A stretch of DNA of 64,000 bases from the NCBI RefSeq assembly GCF_021155775.2, contig NC_060237.1:9201832-9265831 (forward strand), written 5' to 3'. Positions within the stretch are counted from its first letter, which is position 1, and the number at the start of each line of letters is the position of its first letter. The DNA is from Neodiprion pinetum (lineage: Eukaryota > Arthropoda > Insecta > Hymenoptera > Diprionidae). The position numbers and the translations under genes were made by a program. Under the pieces are notes generated by a model that worked only from the letters and a program-made list of their open reading frames with translations, was not told the DNA's origin and made no database searches. Positions 16,491-28,595 of this stretch are shown here, piece after piece.

Positions 16491-18789
16491 AACAAATTTC
16501 AGCGAATAAGAAAAAGAATCGAAACGCACCATCAGCTTGTTGTATTCGTATACTAAGAATTACCAAAAATGATCCGTTATTTTTTCCCCGATTAATCGGG
16601 TATAATCGATTATTTATCGAACTCGATTATTTTTCGTCGCAATAGATTTTTAGTAGTCATTGTCTTACTTAGTAAGTACCTATTTGATATAATTAGTGAA
16701 AGACGAATGAATATTTTCACCTGATATTACGATTATTATATTTTTTATTTATTATAATTTTCTACCACTTGTACATGTGTTCAAATTTTCTCACGTAGAA
16801 AAATCGTCTTTTGCGATAAATTCGCGTATACGATCAAAGCTGGTTGAAATTTGATAACTTGACAAAAACGATATTACCAGGAAAATAATTTCAATAACTG
16901 TACCGTTCGTGGAAAATTCATTTTTTAAAAATCCTGAAAAACAAAACTCTTCAAACGCGTCAAAGAGTGAGATATTCTACTTCGAAATTGATTCGGAATC
17001 CCGCTCCGATATGAGCTTGCACATTTCCGCATAAATCCAGCCTGCAGGTTTGATTCGAATGTACGTTTTCGTACAGTTTCGATTGTTGATAAAAATTTAC
17101 CGAGAAAATGATTAAATTTTCAATATATTCTTGTTTCCACATCAAGTTACATTATGCCCGAATTACCGATAGATTTACAAAGCGACGAGAAGGATATTAA
17201 ATAAAAAATAATAATGTTTACATTGTCAAAAATTTTTTCTTCAAATGAGTAATATTTTGTGTCTCGATTCCTGAGCGCATCTTGAAGGAAGAAAATCTTG
17301 TCCGCCACATTGCAGGGTGTGTTTCATTTCCCACAGGACATGACGAGAGAGATATTTCTCGTAATTTCATAACGACTCCGTCCGAAGTTCCCGGTAAATC
17401 CGACAAAGGTTTACCATACTCTGAGGGTCGTCGGCAAAAACGAAGGGCTGTCAACTGTCGTTTTCCGAGTCCTCGGGGAATAATCGGTGTATTTTCTCAG
17501 GTTATCCCTGCAGGAAATGCAGCGAGATATCCCGTAGAAATCCGGTCCTTTTTCGGGCACGGATGAGTAGGTATACACATATAGGTATATGTGTACCCAG
17601 GGTTCAGGGTGGAAACACGTGCTAATATTTGTCCACAGATTCGAGGGGTGTGGTTTTTAGGGATGAGGCATAGAGTGTATTATGAATTCCTCTATATTTT
17701 GACAATTGGCTCCCAACTTGAAACTGCGAGAGAGCCCAGCAGCCTGACACCGAAGCTTTCAAACAATAACACCCACCCGCCGGATGGCGGTTAAACTTAA
17801 TACACAGGCGAAGATGTAGAAAAAGCAAATAAAATTTACCCCCGCCTGGAACGTCGCAATAACGTACGTTTGTCAAAAAGGAATAACGTCAACAGTCGTG
17901 TAGTAAGCCGCGCTTTTCGCTCTTTATTGCGTGTACATATTATCCGACCGGAAATGGTGGAAAAAAATAGAATCGGATAACCGTTTGAATGTGGTAGAAA
18001 ATTTGTCATATTTTTTTTTCTAATTTACTGCACGTGATATCTCATATTGTACTTGATTTTGATTAATTACTTCAATACCGGAAGCCTCAGATGAGACGGA
18101 ATAATTTCAATATATCTTCACAGTTGCATCGTTTACTTGCAGCTTCGAACAAAGTTTTACCGAAATTGCAGCTTCCCGGGAGAAAAAAAAAAAAAAAAAA
18201 AATCGAAACATCACTGATGAAAATTTGACGGTGAAAAGTTATTTTATTGTTTTGATTGACATAAGCGGTACTTGCTTTAGCCACTGTTTACTTAAATCAA
18301 AGAAAATTTCGTCGAATCGATGCGTTTGTAATTTTGACTATTTCTTTTGAACGGTGTTATTTTTATTTCACGTTTAAAAAAAATCAACTTAAATTTCATG
18401 CCGAGTGAATTTCCAAAATTTGTGTGTATAAGACAACGCGGAGTTTTGTGAGTCAGGTAAAAGTATGCAACTTGTAAATTTTTCAACTTTCCATTACATA
18501 CGGCGGAATGGAAGAAGAAAAACTGAATCGAAAAAAAAAAAACTGATCGTAAAGTTCAACGTCTTAATTGCAATAAATTAGCAATTTTACTAGTGATCGT
18601 CACGCTTGTTGAACTCGCAAAAGCTACGCATAAACGTGGCGATGATGAACCAAGAATGAATTTGTCAACTTCAAAGAAAGCTCGCCCGTACGAAGTTGTC
18701 GCGGTTATGAAGCTTCCGGAAGGCAAGTTTCCATTCTCTTTATAATACGTAACCACAAAAGCACGTTAATACCGAGTGGTGGAGGCAAC

Positions 18790-18828
18790 GAGAGTGCGAG
18801 AGAGAGAGAGAGAGACAGAGAGAGAGAT
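18790..18828 (+). repeat. GA microsatellite
   Basis: AGAGTGCGAG followed by nearly pure GA, with one GACAGA interruption, about 39 bp. It is followed by unique sequence. Confidence 0.9.
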
Positions 18829-19028
18829 TAGGAGGTTTTAAAACGCCTTCCTGCATCCAGGCAACGGGGCCTGGTAAGTTGACTTAAAATTCTTCTGAGA
18901 CCAGGGACATCTGGAATATATCCCTAGGGGCTCCACTGGCAGCGAGGCCTTTTATACAATAAACCAACGCTTAAATTATATCGTCACGGCGACATCCTGT
19001 TTTACTAAACTCCGTAACCGCGAAATAG

Positions 19029-19099
19029 AACAAGACGAAGACTAAGAAGAAGACTAAGAAGAAAACGAAGAAGAAGAAGGAGAAAGAGATGAAGAAGAA
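19029..19099 (+). repeat. GAA/AAG-rich degenerate tract
   Basis: AAGACGAAGACTAAGAAGAA-type words repeat with variable spacing, ending in GAAGAAGAAGG and GATGAAGAAGAAC. About 70 bp of almost pure purine on the plus strand, with occasional C and T interruptions. Confidence 0.85.
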
Positions 19100-20319
19100 C
19101 TAATTTTATGCTCCATGAAATGAACGGTTTAACTCGGGTATCGCCTCTTCGCATTATTACGGTATTAACCCGCTGCATCATGCAAACATTATCCCAGAAG
19201 TTGACGAATTACACCGAATCGCATGATCTTGTTATCATCTCGCGACGCGGCCTGATAAACAATAATTTTACGATTTTGTGCCAGCAATCGTCATAACCGA
19301 ATGAAATTGTATATTTAAAACGATCGCATGCAATATGTTAAACAAAATTTAATAAAACCGACCAACAATTTTTCAACGAGCACAAATTTAAAAAAAATCG
19401 TGGGAGTTTACATTCCCGTGGAGTATTTTCCCTTGTGATCAACATTACCGATTAATTTTCTACAGTTCATGACTGACAGCCGGAAAAAATACGAGCAGAA
19501 TTTCAATTAAAAATTAGCGATTTATCCGTTAATAATTTAGCTTTATATAAAAATTGAGCGAACGATTGATTTGTTTTTTTTTTTTTTCTTGTTTTATGTT
19601 ACAAACAAATCATTTTACAATTTGGATAGTGTCAAAAGATATTAGTATGATGATCTAAAACAATAAACTATTTCATCCGAAAATTAATGAATTTAGTTTA
19701 TTATTTTTGAGCAGATAATTGAATTGATTCAAAGTGAATATTGATGATTTTTTTTTTAAATAACAAATAATGCTCAAAGGATTATCGGAATCACCGAGTT
19801 TTAGTAAAATTACGTTGAGAAAAAATGGTCAAATACATGAACGTTTAAATTTGGCATGCGTGAAAAAATTGACCGAAAAATTGATTAATTTGAATATTGA
19901 TATTTGTGGGAAAAATTGTTTACAACCAATTGCGTACGAGATTTCTCGTCTTGAATGAAAAATCGTTGAAAAAGTGAAAACAAGTTGGCGAATCGAAACA
20001 AATTCGTGAACACCTGTTTCACAAATTATATTTAAAATGACGTTGACTCGTACATCTTGAAACGTTCTCGTTTCTTTTTTTGCCTGTGGGCGGGGATAAA
20101 AAAAAAAAAAAAAACCGGCGCGTCGTTAAAGAATTCCCTAATAGGATGTGTATCGTATGAAAATGAATCGTTTTTCCAAGCAAATGTAACGAACTTGTAT
20201 AGAAAACGAGGGTCTTGGATGTATCGTAACGATAGGCGAACGCATGACGCGGACCTCCGCTAAGAAGCACTCAGAAACGTAAAAACTCAATTAAGGAAAG
20301 AGGCTCGACTTGACACTTC

Positions 20320-20460
20320 TGACCCGAGACGATGCGGCGTTCGTTCCAAACGGGGGTACGAGGGGCCCAAAGGCCCCCCGGAGTACGGGGATCCCCTTCA
20401 TTTCCAAGGGACCTCCCAGAGTGTTGTATTAGTCGGTTCAGCTCGGACTAATGGACCGCT
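20320..20460. other. GC-rich patch with two small stem-loops
   Basis: GGGGCC-CAAA-GGCCCC at 20362-20377 is a perfect 6-bp stem with a 4-base loop. ATTAGTC at 20428-20434 and GACTAAT at 20446-20452 form a 7-bp stem with an 11-base loop. The patch is GC-rich compared with its flanks. No coding frame is convincing. Stems of this size can arise by chance in GC-rich DNA. Confidence 0.4.
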
Positions 20461-20715
20461 TCCTCGGATAATTACGGAGGTATAATACATGTTGCATAGC
20501 TATACGAGTATATTACGCATGCAGACCGCCGAAAAGTGGGTGAATATTGGAAATTTACAGATCGACGATGAAAAATTATTAAATTCGATCGAGGTTTGTT
20601 TCATTCTTTTATGTTTCAAAATTATGTAGACCGAACTTCTTTTTCATATTTCTTTTCACTAAAATCAATCGACGGAAAGCGTATTTCGCACGACATGGTT
20701 TGCATTACCCAGGAT

Positions 20716-21003
20716 TATATCTCTAAAACCACTAAATCGATTTACTTTAAATTTTGTCACGCGGTATTCTACGATGGTTTTGTTTTCTTTTGGAAATTTT
20801 CTTTCAATTCATCGTTACATTTCTTTTACTAGTAAAGTAAAGTAGTAAAATTCGAACGAAAACTAAAATTTCAACTTCAAACGGTGGCCATTTTGTTAAG
20901 GGATTGAAAATGGAAGAAATCAGATCATGACAAAGAGGGTGGATTGTACAAGAATGCCGTTTCCGAATTTGAAGTAAATCGGTATAACCGTTTTTGAAAT
21001 ATC
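20716..21003. repeat. Imperfect inverted repeat, ~55 bp arms
   Basis: The left arm (about 20716-20775) contains CGATTTACTTTAAATT. The right arm (about 20948-21003) contains AATTTGAAGTAAATCG, its inverted complement with one mismatch. Pairing extends outward (TATATCTCTAAAAC against GTTTTTGAAATATC, imperfect) and inward (ACGCGGTATTCT against AGAATGCCGT). The loop is about 170 bp. No terminal repeat or target duplication is clear, so the outer ends are uncertain. A decayed foldback or MITE-like element is the simplest reading. An open frame of 78 codons across the left arm is not recognisable. Confidence 0.5.
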
Positions 21004-21086
21004 ACAGGTGGCGCTGAATATGACGCACCGAAGTAAATGGTTGACCTTATCGGCAATAGCAATGCTTCATATACATCGATTCTGAT

Positions 21087-21122
21087 AAAAAAAAAAAAAA
21101 AAAAAAACAAAAAAAAAAAAAA
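21087..21122 (+). repeat. A20-C-A run
   Basis: Twenty A, one C, then about fifteen more A. It lies about 80 bases downstream of the right arm of the inverted repeat at 20.7-21.0 kb. No retroposon body or flanking duplication is seen. Confidence 0.85.
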
Positions 21123-21129
21123 CTATGTA

Positions 21130-24100
21130 ACCAAAGCTAGATATACATGCGTTCGTTTAAAACAAACCCCAATCGAATTGAATAATCGATTGCAGAGATA
21201 TAAATGCCCAAAATTTGCTGACTTTTTCAATAATCTGATTCCGTAAATATGCAATCAATCTTATTACCGTAACTAGGCATAAAAAATTATTCCAGTCGTA
21301 ATTAATCATGTAACGCGTGTAATTCGCCTTCGTAATTTTGGGGGATCCAACCGGAGGTGAAGGAAAAATTTAAATACGTAATAAAAATGAAGAATTATTG
21401 CTATATGAGAATATAAAATTGTTTTGTTAGTTTACTTGAAAATTCACAGGCTTTATTCAGACACGTTTCTTCACTGTCGCGAAGTATATAAAGAAATTTC
21501 GCAACATATATACAATTCGAATGAATAAATTCTTAGTAAAGAGACGAGTTTAACTTTGGGGGTACAAGAGAATTATAATTGGATTATATACGGTAAAAAG
21601 TAAGCTAAGAATTCCTCGTAAATTTCGGATATAATATATACATGTACATTCGCCATCAGGGAAAGTGGAGAAAAAATGTATTATCGTTATAAACGTGCGT
21701 TGCACCGAATTTTATCTTTTTTTTTTCTTCTTTCTATTCTCCTTTCATTCCTTTCTTTCTTTCATTCATACGGTTTTCATTAATTCTATGACATTTCTTT
21801 TCCCCACAATCGTTCATTAACACATTTTTCCCAACTTCCCACCGACGAAGGTTTAAATTGCATTGACTACGGATGGGATTGAAGGTTGTATTTAAATAAA
21901 AAGACGCGAAAAGGAAGGGCGAGAGGTGGCGGCGGGTGGCGGTGGGGGGGGCAGGTCAAACGGCGGAATCGCAGAATGGCCCGTGATTGCTGCAGGGCCA
22001 AGCATAATTGCACCCTTTGTGGCGCAATCAACGCCACAACTCGACCGGATCTCTGCAGCTATATATTATATAGGTTTCCAAGCGCGTGTGCGTGCGTATC
22101 CGTATGCACGTGCGCACGTTTGTCGGTTCCGCTGAACGTACAACGCCTGTTTCGCACACAAATTCGCGATCCCCATAACCCCTTATCCCTGTGTATGAAA
22201 CTTACGAAAAAATCCCCGACAGATCGAGCCGCTTATATGGGGCACACACGTATCGCGTTACTCGCAATTAAACACGACCATTGTCGCCTGCAGCTCATTC
22301 CTGATGTACGTACTTGATGCTTTTTTTCCACCACTGTTGTTGTTGTTGTTGTCGTTGTTGTTGTCATTATTCCCGTTAGCCCCGTAACGCCGCATCAACC
22401 TCTCATTCAAACCGGGATATCAAATCTCGAGCGGATACCAAACGCGGGTTATATTTCTCCCCGAAAACGCACAATACGATCCGTTAACGATATCATTCAC
22501 GAACTTGCCTCACAATCAATTTCGTGCATTCATATTCGCCGGAACGTGAGGTGAAAAAATTCAAAAATAACTGTTTTTTTCACACTAAAATAATTGAAAG
22601 AAAAATAAAACACACACGCGCGCGCACAATTTGTAGCATTCACTAAATATGGCAAAATAAATATTCTGTTCGTTAAAATAAATGTGGTTTTACCTAATAA
22701 CTCGAATTTTTTTGTCGAATCAGATGGTAATTGTTTCATTAAAAAATTTTAAAAGATAACATTTCTTTCGTCATACTTTGGGTGGTAAATTCATCAAATT
22801 CCTTCTGCGTTGCTGGCGGAAATTGACGGGTTCATCAGGCAATCATTACAACAATGAAAACGTTTATCTGTTTTTGTAATCAGTCGCAGCTACCAGCGTG
22901 TTCACTTGATGGAGCAGAATTAACTTCACTCTGTGTAATATCACGTAAATTTGGCATGGGTTTGAGTCGGTTTTATTGCCAGACGAAACATGGGAAAGTT
23001 AGGAAACTCAATATCAGGTACGGTCACTTATGGCTTTTAAAAGTCTAAAAGTATCAAAATATCAGGTGAAATTAAACCAATCAAATTTATTTAGATCGAT
23101 CAATTTTTCGAATCACTCGATTCAACTGTCTGTTCAATCAACGAAATTATTAATAAATCATCGGGATTTTTTTCCCTTTACATCGATTCAATTCTCTCAC
23201 TTTACAATATAATCAATTCAATTTAATTTGAATCGCGTCGAAAAAATGTCCAGGAACATTCGTTATTTATACCATTGAATTAAAAAGAGGAGAATAAAAA
23301 ACCGGAGAACCGGGGCTGAAATCGCCCGATTTATTTACACCCGGCAAATATTCATTGACTGACAAACCGATATTTTTCTCAGCAAATAAAAAAGAAACGA
23401 AGCTATCTTATCAATCAAGATGCGGCGATTAGCGACACAGGGGAAACAGTTCGAAGCGGTGAAACCCAAGAGTCCCCTTAAATCCCGAGCAAGTATTTGC
23501 CTAATCTTCTCTCTTCAGCAGAATCTTTGAAGGAGCCTAATTAAAATTCAGGATTCAAGTTTCGGCCCTCGTAAAATTCGTATCAGTGGTAAAAACGGGG
23601 TTTGCACGAGAGCGAGATGGAGAGAAAAAAAAAATGAAAAATGGGAAGACGGGTGTCCGCAGACGCGCCACGACATCGGAGTGAAAGGCGTCTATGCCCC
23701 GACGATGAAGAGGCTGCACTGGAGGGTTTTGGTGTTAACTCATGCCCGCCTCCTAATTCCCGGCTTCGTCGAGTGCTCCTCGTTTATAATGAGCTCATTT
23801 TTGCCCATTAGGAGCCGACTTCTGGAATACATTTCCAAACAGAGCTGTTCGTCGTACACAGAGAGAAATTTTCGTTGTTCGGTTATCGCGTACAATCCAT
23901 AAGCCAACAGACTTAACGGGCTGTCTAAAAATTTTTGAGAAAAAAATTCCATGACATTTCCAGGTATTCTCCAAGACCCAGTTCTGGTAATTACTGAAAT
24001 CTAAATCGTTTAGCTTATTAACTCTGTATTGGTTTAAATTCAATTCGAATTGAAAAAAAATATAATGTACAAAAATTCGATTCAAGCCAGTTTTTATTCT

Positions 24101-25985
24101 CGACGTAAAGAAAAGAAATTTGTGAACTCAAAAAATCATTTCTAATTCCCATGATAGAAAACTAATATTTTTGGTTATTTTCATGACCAAAATAAAAATT
24201 TTAAAGCCTTTTCAGATGTGTGACTAACATGTTTAAAGTTGCGATAAACGGAAAACGTGGTACCGTACTAAATTTTTACCCATTGTTCCGCATTTTTTTT
24301 CAACTTAACTAATATTTTAACCTTTATCATAACGATACCCGTTTTACTAGAATCTTAGGATAAATGACGGTTTGATTCCGTATTTCAGCTGCGAGATTTT
24401 GGATTAGCCACGACTTTTTTCTTCTTTTAATTCAGAATAATAAACACCGCCACGGCGAATAATCGCGCATCTAATGCGTGGCTAAATTTTTACCCACCTC
24501 TGGAATTTTCGTTCGACGAAATAACACCGTTGTGAATGATAATTATTCACGGACTGCTGATGGAAATATAAACTCTTGCCCGATATTAGCGACGCTGCAC
24601 GCTCCAATCTAACGTGACGAAGTATACGCGCATTTAATTACACGTGCCTAATTTATCCATCTTTCGTCGTTTTCGAGTATTATAATATCACATTCCAGAC
24701 TGCAAACTGTAAATCTACGGTGAAAATTAGAGGGACGATAGAAAACTGGGGCGAAGAAGAACTTGAGCTACAAGTGTTAGAAAGAGGCAGGGTGTTTAAA
24801 TATATTCAAACATGAAGAATTCACGAAATTACGCGACTTCCATTTTTCATTTCAGATACTTCGTAACGACGCAATTATTTCCACCGTCTCGCATTGTGTA
24901 GCAGAAATAAAAGGTAATAACAAATAAATAACCGTTGAGAGTTTGGTTGCGGATTGAAATTTCGAAAAGATTCAATGTTCCGGATTGTTCTAATCCAATG
25001 CCTCAAAATTTCCAGAGTTAATCGTCGCACAATTATGTCCTACGTAAATTTGTCATAACAAACGACTGTTGAGATTCGATATGATTCGACGAAAACAAAT
25101 CCGTCACGACTAAAACTCAAACATTCGTGCCTCAAAAATTGGCATCGAAAACACGTCGATAAGCGTCGGCACAAAGATTTCTACACCCGTGAAGGTTCAT
25201 CGCTCGAAAAAAATTATCTTTGATAATTTTCTCGGTGATAATTTAATCCGGACTCGTGTGAAATTGTTAATTGGCAGAAAAAGCTGCGCGAAGTTGCTTG
25301 GAATCGTTAAGGCAAGGTATGGCGCGTAAGTGGCGTAGTAAACCAGACATCCCGGGGTCTTAGCTATAGATAAAATTATCCTGAGCGAGCTCATAACCCG
25401 ACTCTAACCCGACCCGATCCGGGAGGAAATTGTTGGTCTGCTCTATCCCCTCCCTGTGTGCACAGCTCGTAGAGAAGGGTTGAAAACTTTTATATTAATC
25501 TTATAGGAATATTAGCCAAACGTTATACCGTACTTGACTGAACCATTTTCACGATCGTAATATTCAGCCAGCTGCATCGCTCGCGCTCGGGAAATGGGAA
25601 AATCGAAATTTATGTACCTACCGTTTGTTATGCTTTTAGGAAACTCGAAATTCCGCATTCGCTGTCGACAAGTGTGTCAAAGAATTCCGCAAACATTTTC
25701 AGGCTCTGCCGATTTTCACGATTATCCTGATCCTAATTGCGTGCAACGTGAATGAAGTCAAATTTAGAGGGGAAGAAATTAAAGAAATGGAACGTAGAAT
25801 TCAAAAATAAAAATCGATCATTGCCGAATGTCGAATAAAACTGTAATTGTACAATTCTTTTCAATCTTCAAAACGCGTTCCAGTATACAGTGTTTGTTCG
25901 AGTGGAGAGTTGGTGAGATTTTTTCTTTTCTATTATCCTTTGAGAGAGTACATTTTTTATTACTTTCCAACATTATTGAACGCAA
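21130..25985. other. Gene-free stretch
   Basis: No gene is supported. Notable are a G/GGC-rich patch near 21915-21965, a TGT tract at 22335-22364, a short CACACACACGCGCGCGC alternating tract near 22610-22627, and an ATCAATTCA-rich degenerate stretch near 23055-23235. Open frames of 60-143 codons overlap on several frames and none is recognisable. The 143-codon frame (21886-22317) crosses the GGC-rich patch and looks compositional. Confidence 0.55.
22335..22364 (+). repeat. TGT/TTG trinucleotide tract
   Basis: TGTTGTTGTTGTTG with one GTC interruption, then more TTG. About 30 bp of ordinary trinucleotide repeat. Confidence 0.85.
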
Positions 25986-25990
25986 ATTTA

Positions 25991-26388
25991 CACTGAAAAA
26001 AATTTCATTTGTTATAGTAACTAGAAAAATTCAGTAAAACAAGTATCGTTAAAAAAAACTGCTTGAATATTGTTTGGGTTACGAAAAACGGGATACGCTT
26101 AACCATTTTGCAAATCAAATCTGTTACTTCGGTTTACTCTACTTTTTCAGTTAAACAAGGCTTTAACGTCAATTTATTCTTGCACAAGCGTTAAATTTTC
26201 TCAACAGTTACAAGAAAATATAGCAACAGTGATCGTAACGAGAAAGAATAGCAACGGATACCACTTTCCGGTAACGGCTAGAAAACTAATTTTCATTTTC
26301 TACCTAGAACTATATTTTTCGATTGTGGTAAAAAAATGAAAATAGTTACGCACTGAGCGGTAACCGGAACTAAAAATTTCTCTCAGTG
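25991..26388 (+). mobile_element. MITE family A, copy 2 (398 bp)
   Basis: A full-length copy. The left end reads CACTGAAAAAAATTTCATTT, the right end TAAAAATTTCTCTCAGTG. TA lies on each side (25989-25990 and 26389-26390). The interior matches copy 3 very closely from the block ACTCTACTTTTTCAGTTAAA to the right end. Compared with copy 1 it has lost part of the block after ACCATTTTGC. Inside the right half, CCGGTAACGGCT and AGCGGTAACCGG form a near-perfect inverted pair that could make a subterminal hairpin. There is no coding capacity. Confidence 0.9.
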
Positions 26389-26394
26389 TACCCT

Positions 26395-28510
26395 CAAATA
26401 AATAGCTGGCCTAGAATTTTAAGTTAAAAAGTCTGGTTCGAAAAAACTGACGAGTGATGAAACGACGTGACAATTGGATAAATCCTCGATCGTTCCTCGC
26501 GTAAACAAATTACGGTACAGAATTTAACAACGATCGGGGGACTGCGGGAAAAAGAAGAAGAATGGGGGGAAGGGGGGAATAGTTTGGCCGAATGGCGAGC
26601 CCTCTCCCAATTTCTCTGCTGCTTTAGGGTCAATTACCGCGGCACAAAGTCAACCAGCGGTGCGACAGAGATATCGGTAGAGGTAGACGACGGCCAATCG
26701 TGACTCGCTTTCCAGAATTTTTTAACGAGGCCTGTATTTAATACGTGAGTCCTCGCCGTCGTCGACGACGACGCGACCCTTCGCATCGGGAGAGAAAGAG
26801 AGAAGGAAAAAGAGGGAGAGACGAAGAGAGAACCCACCGTGTTCGAACAGAGGCTCTCAACCAAGCCAAGTTTTACACGGCAAGATCATTTTGTTGGAGA
26901 AACTGTTGCCTGGCTGCAATGCCGACACGAGCATTAGAAAACTAAATATCGAGTTGAATAGATTTGAATACTCGCAGAGTGTTCTTTGCGTTAGCATTTA
27001 AGTGACGATTACACTTGATAGCCTTTTTTCTACCCAACTAAGCGTTCGTTAAATTTCATTCGTTCAAGTCATTCCAGAGACTCGGAACGTTGGGTTGGGT
27101 TATAAACGTTCGATTAAACAGAGTTAATTAATGATAAGGATCGTAAAAGAGTTAAAGTGCTTGATATTACGTCTGTACTATCGAAATTAAATGCATGCAC
27201 GTATAATATGAAAGTGCGATGAAATAGAAAACTTATTTATACTTTGCAATATAAATTAGAAAGATTGAAATCATTGAATTTTTAACTGCCCGCGAGCATG
27301 AAGAAGCGAAATGAATAAAGAAAAGAAAAAATAACGTGTATTCGGACGTGTGATTGAATTATTATACACCAATTCCAAAGAAAACTGTGAAAATGGTATA
27401 TTTTTTTTTCCTAGGTGGTGTAAATTTTTCGAAATGTTTCTTACCAATCGGCAAAGCCCGTAAACTCCGTGTTTATTTAAACGATTACCTTGTGATGTCT
27501 ACCTTGTACAAATATCCATAAATTTAGGAGACTGTAAACTTAGGGCAAGCATGTGCGTTCAGCCGTTTCTTCTCTTTTTCTCTCCTCTTCCTATTTTCCT
27601 TTCTCCGGGTTTTTTTTTCTTTCTTTTTTTCTTTTTTTTTTTCAAGGCTATGATAAATAAACAGATAATTGTAAACTCAAGAAAAGATAACAGACAAGAG
27701 ACTCGCCTCCTCTCATATCAGAATCTTCCCATTCCCTCATGATGTACAGGCTCTCAGTCAACCGCAAGACGAAAAGGATACCGTTGGAAAAACATTAATT
27801 CAAAAAAGATTGCCCCACTTTTTTTTTCTTTCCTGTAATTTTGTGGAAAAACGAGCATTTATTTTGATTGGTTTGAAAATTGTAAAACCTTGTACAAGGA
27901 TGTATAAGAAATGATATTTCAAACCGACAATAAGACGGCATCGTTCTGTTACCACGAGTATAAATTTCGGGGCAACCTAATTCTTCGCGGCAGATAAAAC
28001 GAGATTTTCTTTTCTCTCACTAATTCTTTGGGCAAACACTTGTGGGAGATAAAACGAGTATGCAGGCAACGTTTCAAATATATACAGATAAATTACGCAG
28101 ATATATCATTTCGAGGGTTTCTTAGATCAAGACTATTCTTTTGCCTACGCTCACTTCACTCGATGCCGACGCGCCTGTTGTCTGGTGTTGAATAAGTAAA
28201 CAGAAATACACCGGAATAACGTTTAACTCCAAGTCTTGGATCTATTGAAATACCTCCAATATCCACTGTACCCCAATTATTATTTATTTTTTTTCTTCAC
28301 AAACGTACGACTTTTCCGTACTAAAATCAGTCCAATTACACACGCTTTTCATACAATTGTGTACGTCAATTTTTTAACAGCAATTTTCGTGTATACAGAT
28401 TAATTCTTCCGTAAGACTTTAAAGTGAACTCTATGGTTTGACTCAAATACCCAAAACGTCGCTCAATTGTTTTGACAATTTTTCATAGTCAGGATGAAAC
28501 ATTAGGTTTA
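26395..28510. other. Gene-free stretch with polypurine tracts
   Basis: No gene is supported. Two purine-rich tracts lie at about 26536-26580 (GGGAAAAAGAAGAAGAATGG followed by more G and A) and 26777-26832. T-rich DNA lies near 27610-27642. Open frames near 26.4-26.95 kb on both strands cross the purine tracts and are compositional. Confidence 0.55.
26777..26832 (+). repeat. Polypurine tract
   Basis: About 55 bp of almost pure G and A (GGGAGAGAAAGAGAGAAGG and similar words), just after a GTCGTCGTCGACGACGACG-like palindromic patch near 26756-26772. It could adopt triplex-type structures; that is inference. Confidence 0.7.
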
Positions 28511-28511
28511 C

Positions 28512-28533
28512 TTATTATTATTATTATTATTAT
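28512..28533 (+). repeat. TTA trinucleotide repeat
   Basis: TTATTATTATTATTATTATTA, about 22 bp, followed by TGTATATATTATTG. It lies 13 bp from the truncated transposon end at 28546. Confidence 0.9.
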
Positions 28534-28545
28534 GTATATATTATT

Positions 28546-28595
28546 GTTTTACTCAATTTTTCTAGCTGCTGTAAGAAATGAAATTTTTTTCAGTG
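28546..28595 (-). mobile_element. MITE family A, terminal fragment
   Basis: Only the left terminal 50 bp of the family is present, in reverse orientation. GTTTTACTCAATTTTTCTAG matches the complement of the subterminal AACTAGAAAAATTCAGTAAAAC region of copies 2 and 3, and AAATGAAATTTTTTTCAGTG is the inverted terminus. TA follows at 28596-28597. No matching other end is seen within 400 bp upstream. The break falls next to a TTA microsatellite. Confidence 0.75.

Larger units (their letters stand above)
14235..20310. other. Gene-free stretch with simple repeats
   Basis: No gene is supported. The stretch contains a TA tract at 14840-14867, T-rich DNA near 15045-15059, A18 at 15371-15388, the GC-rich patch at 16.09-16.49 kb, A20 at 18183-18202, a GA tract near 18.8 kb, a GAA-rich tract near 19.05 kb and A17 at 20098-20114. 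A 9-bp stem (ACACATATA/TATATGTGT) lies at about 17574-17594. Open frames of 60-150 codons are unconvincing; the longest (16193-16645) starts at a TTG codon inside the GC-rich patch. Confidence 0.55.
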
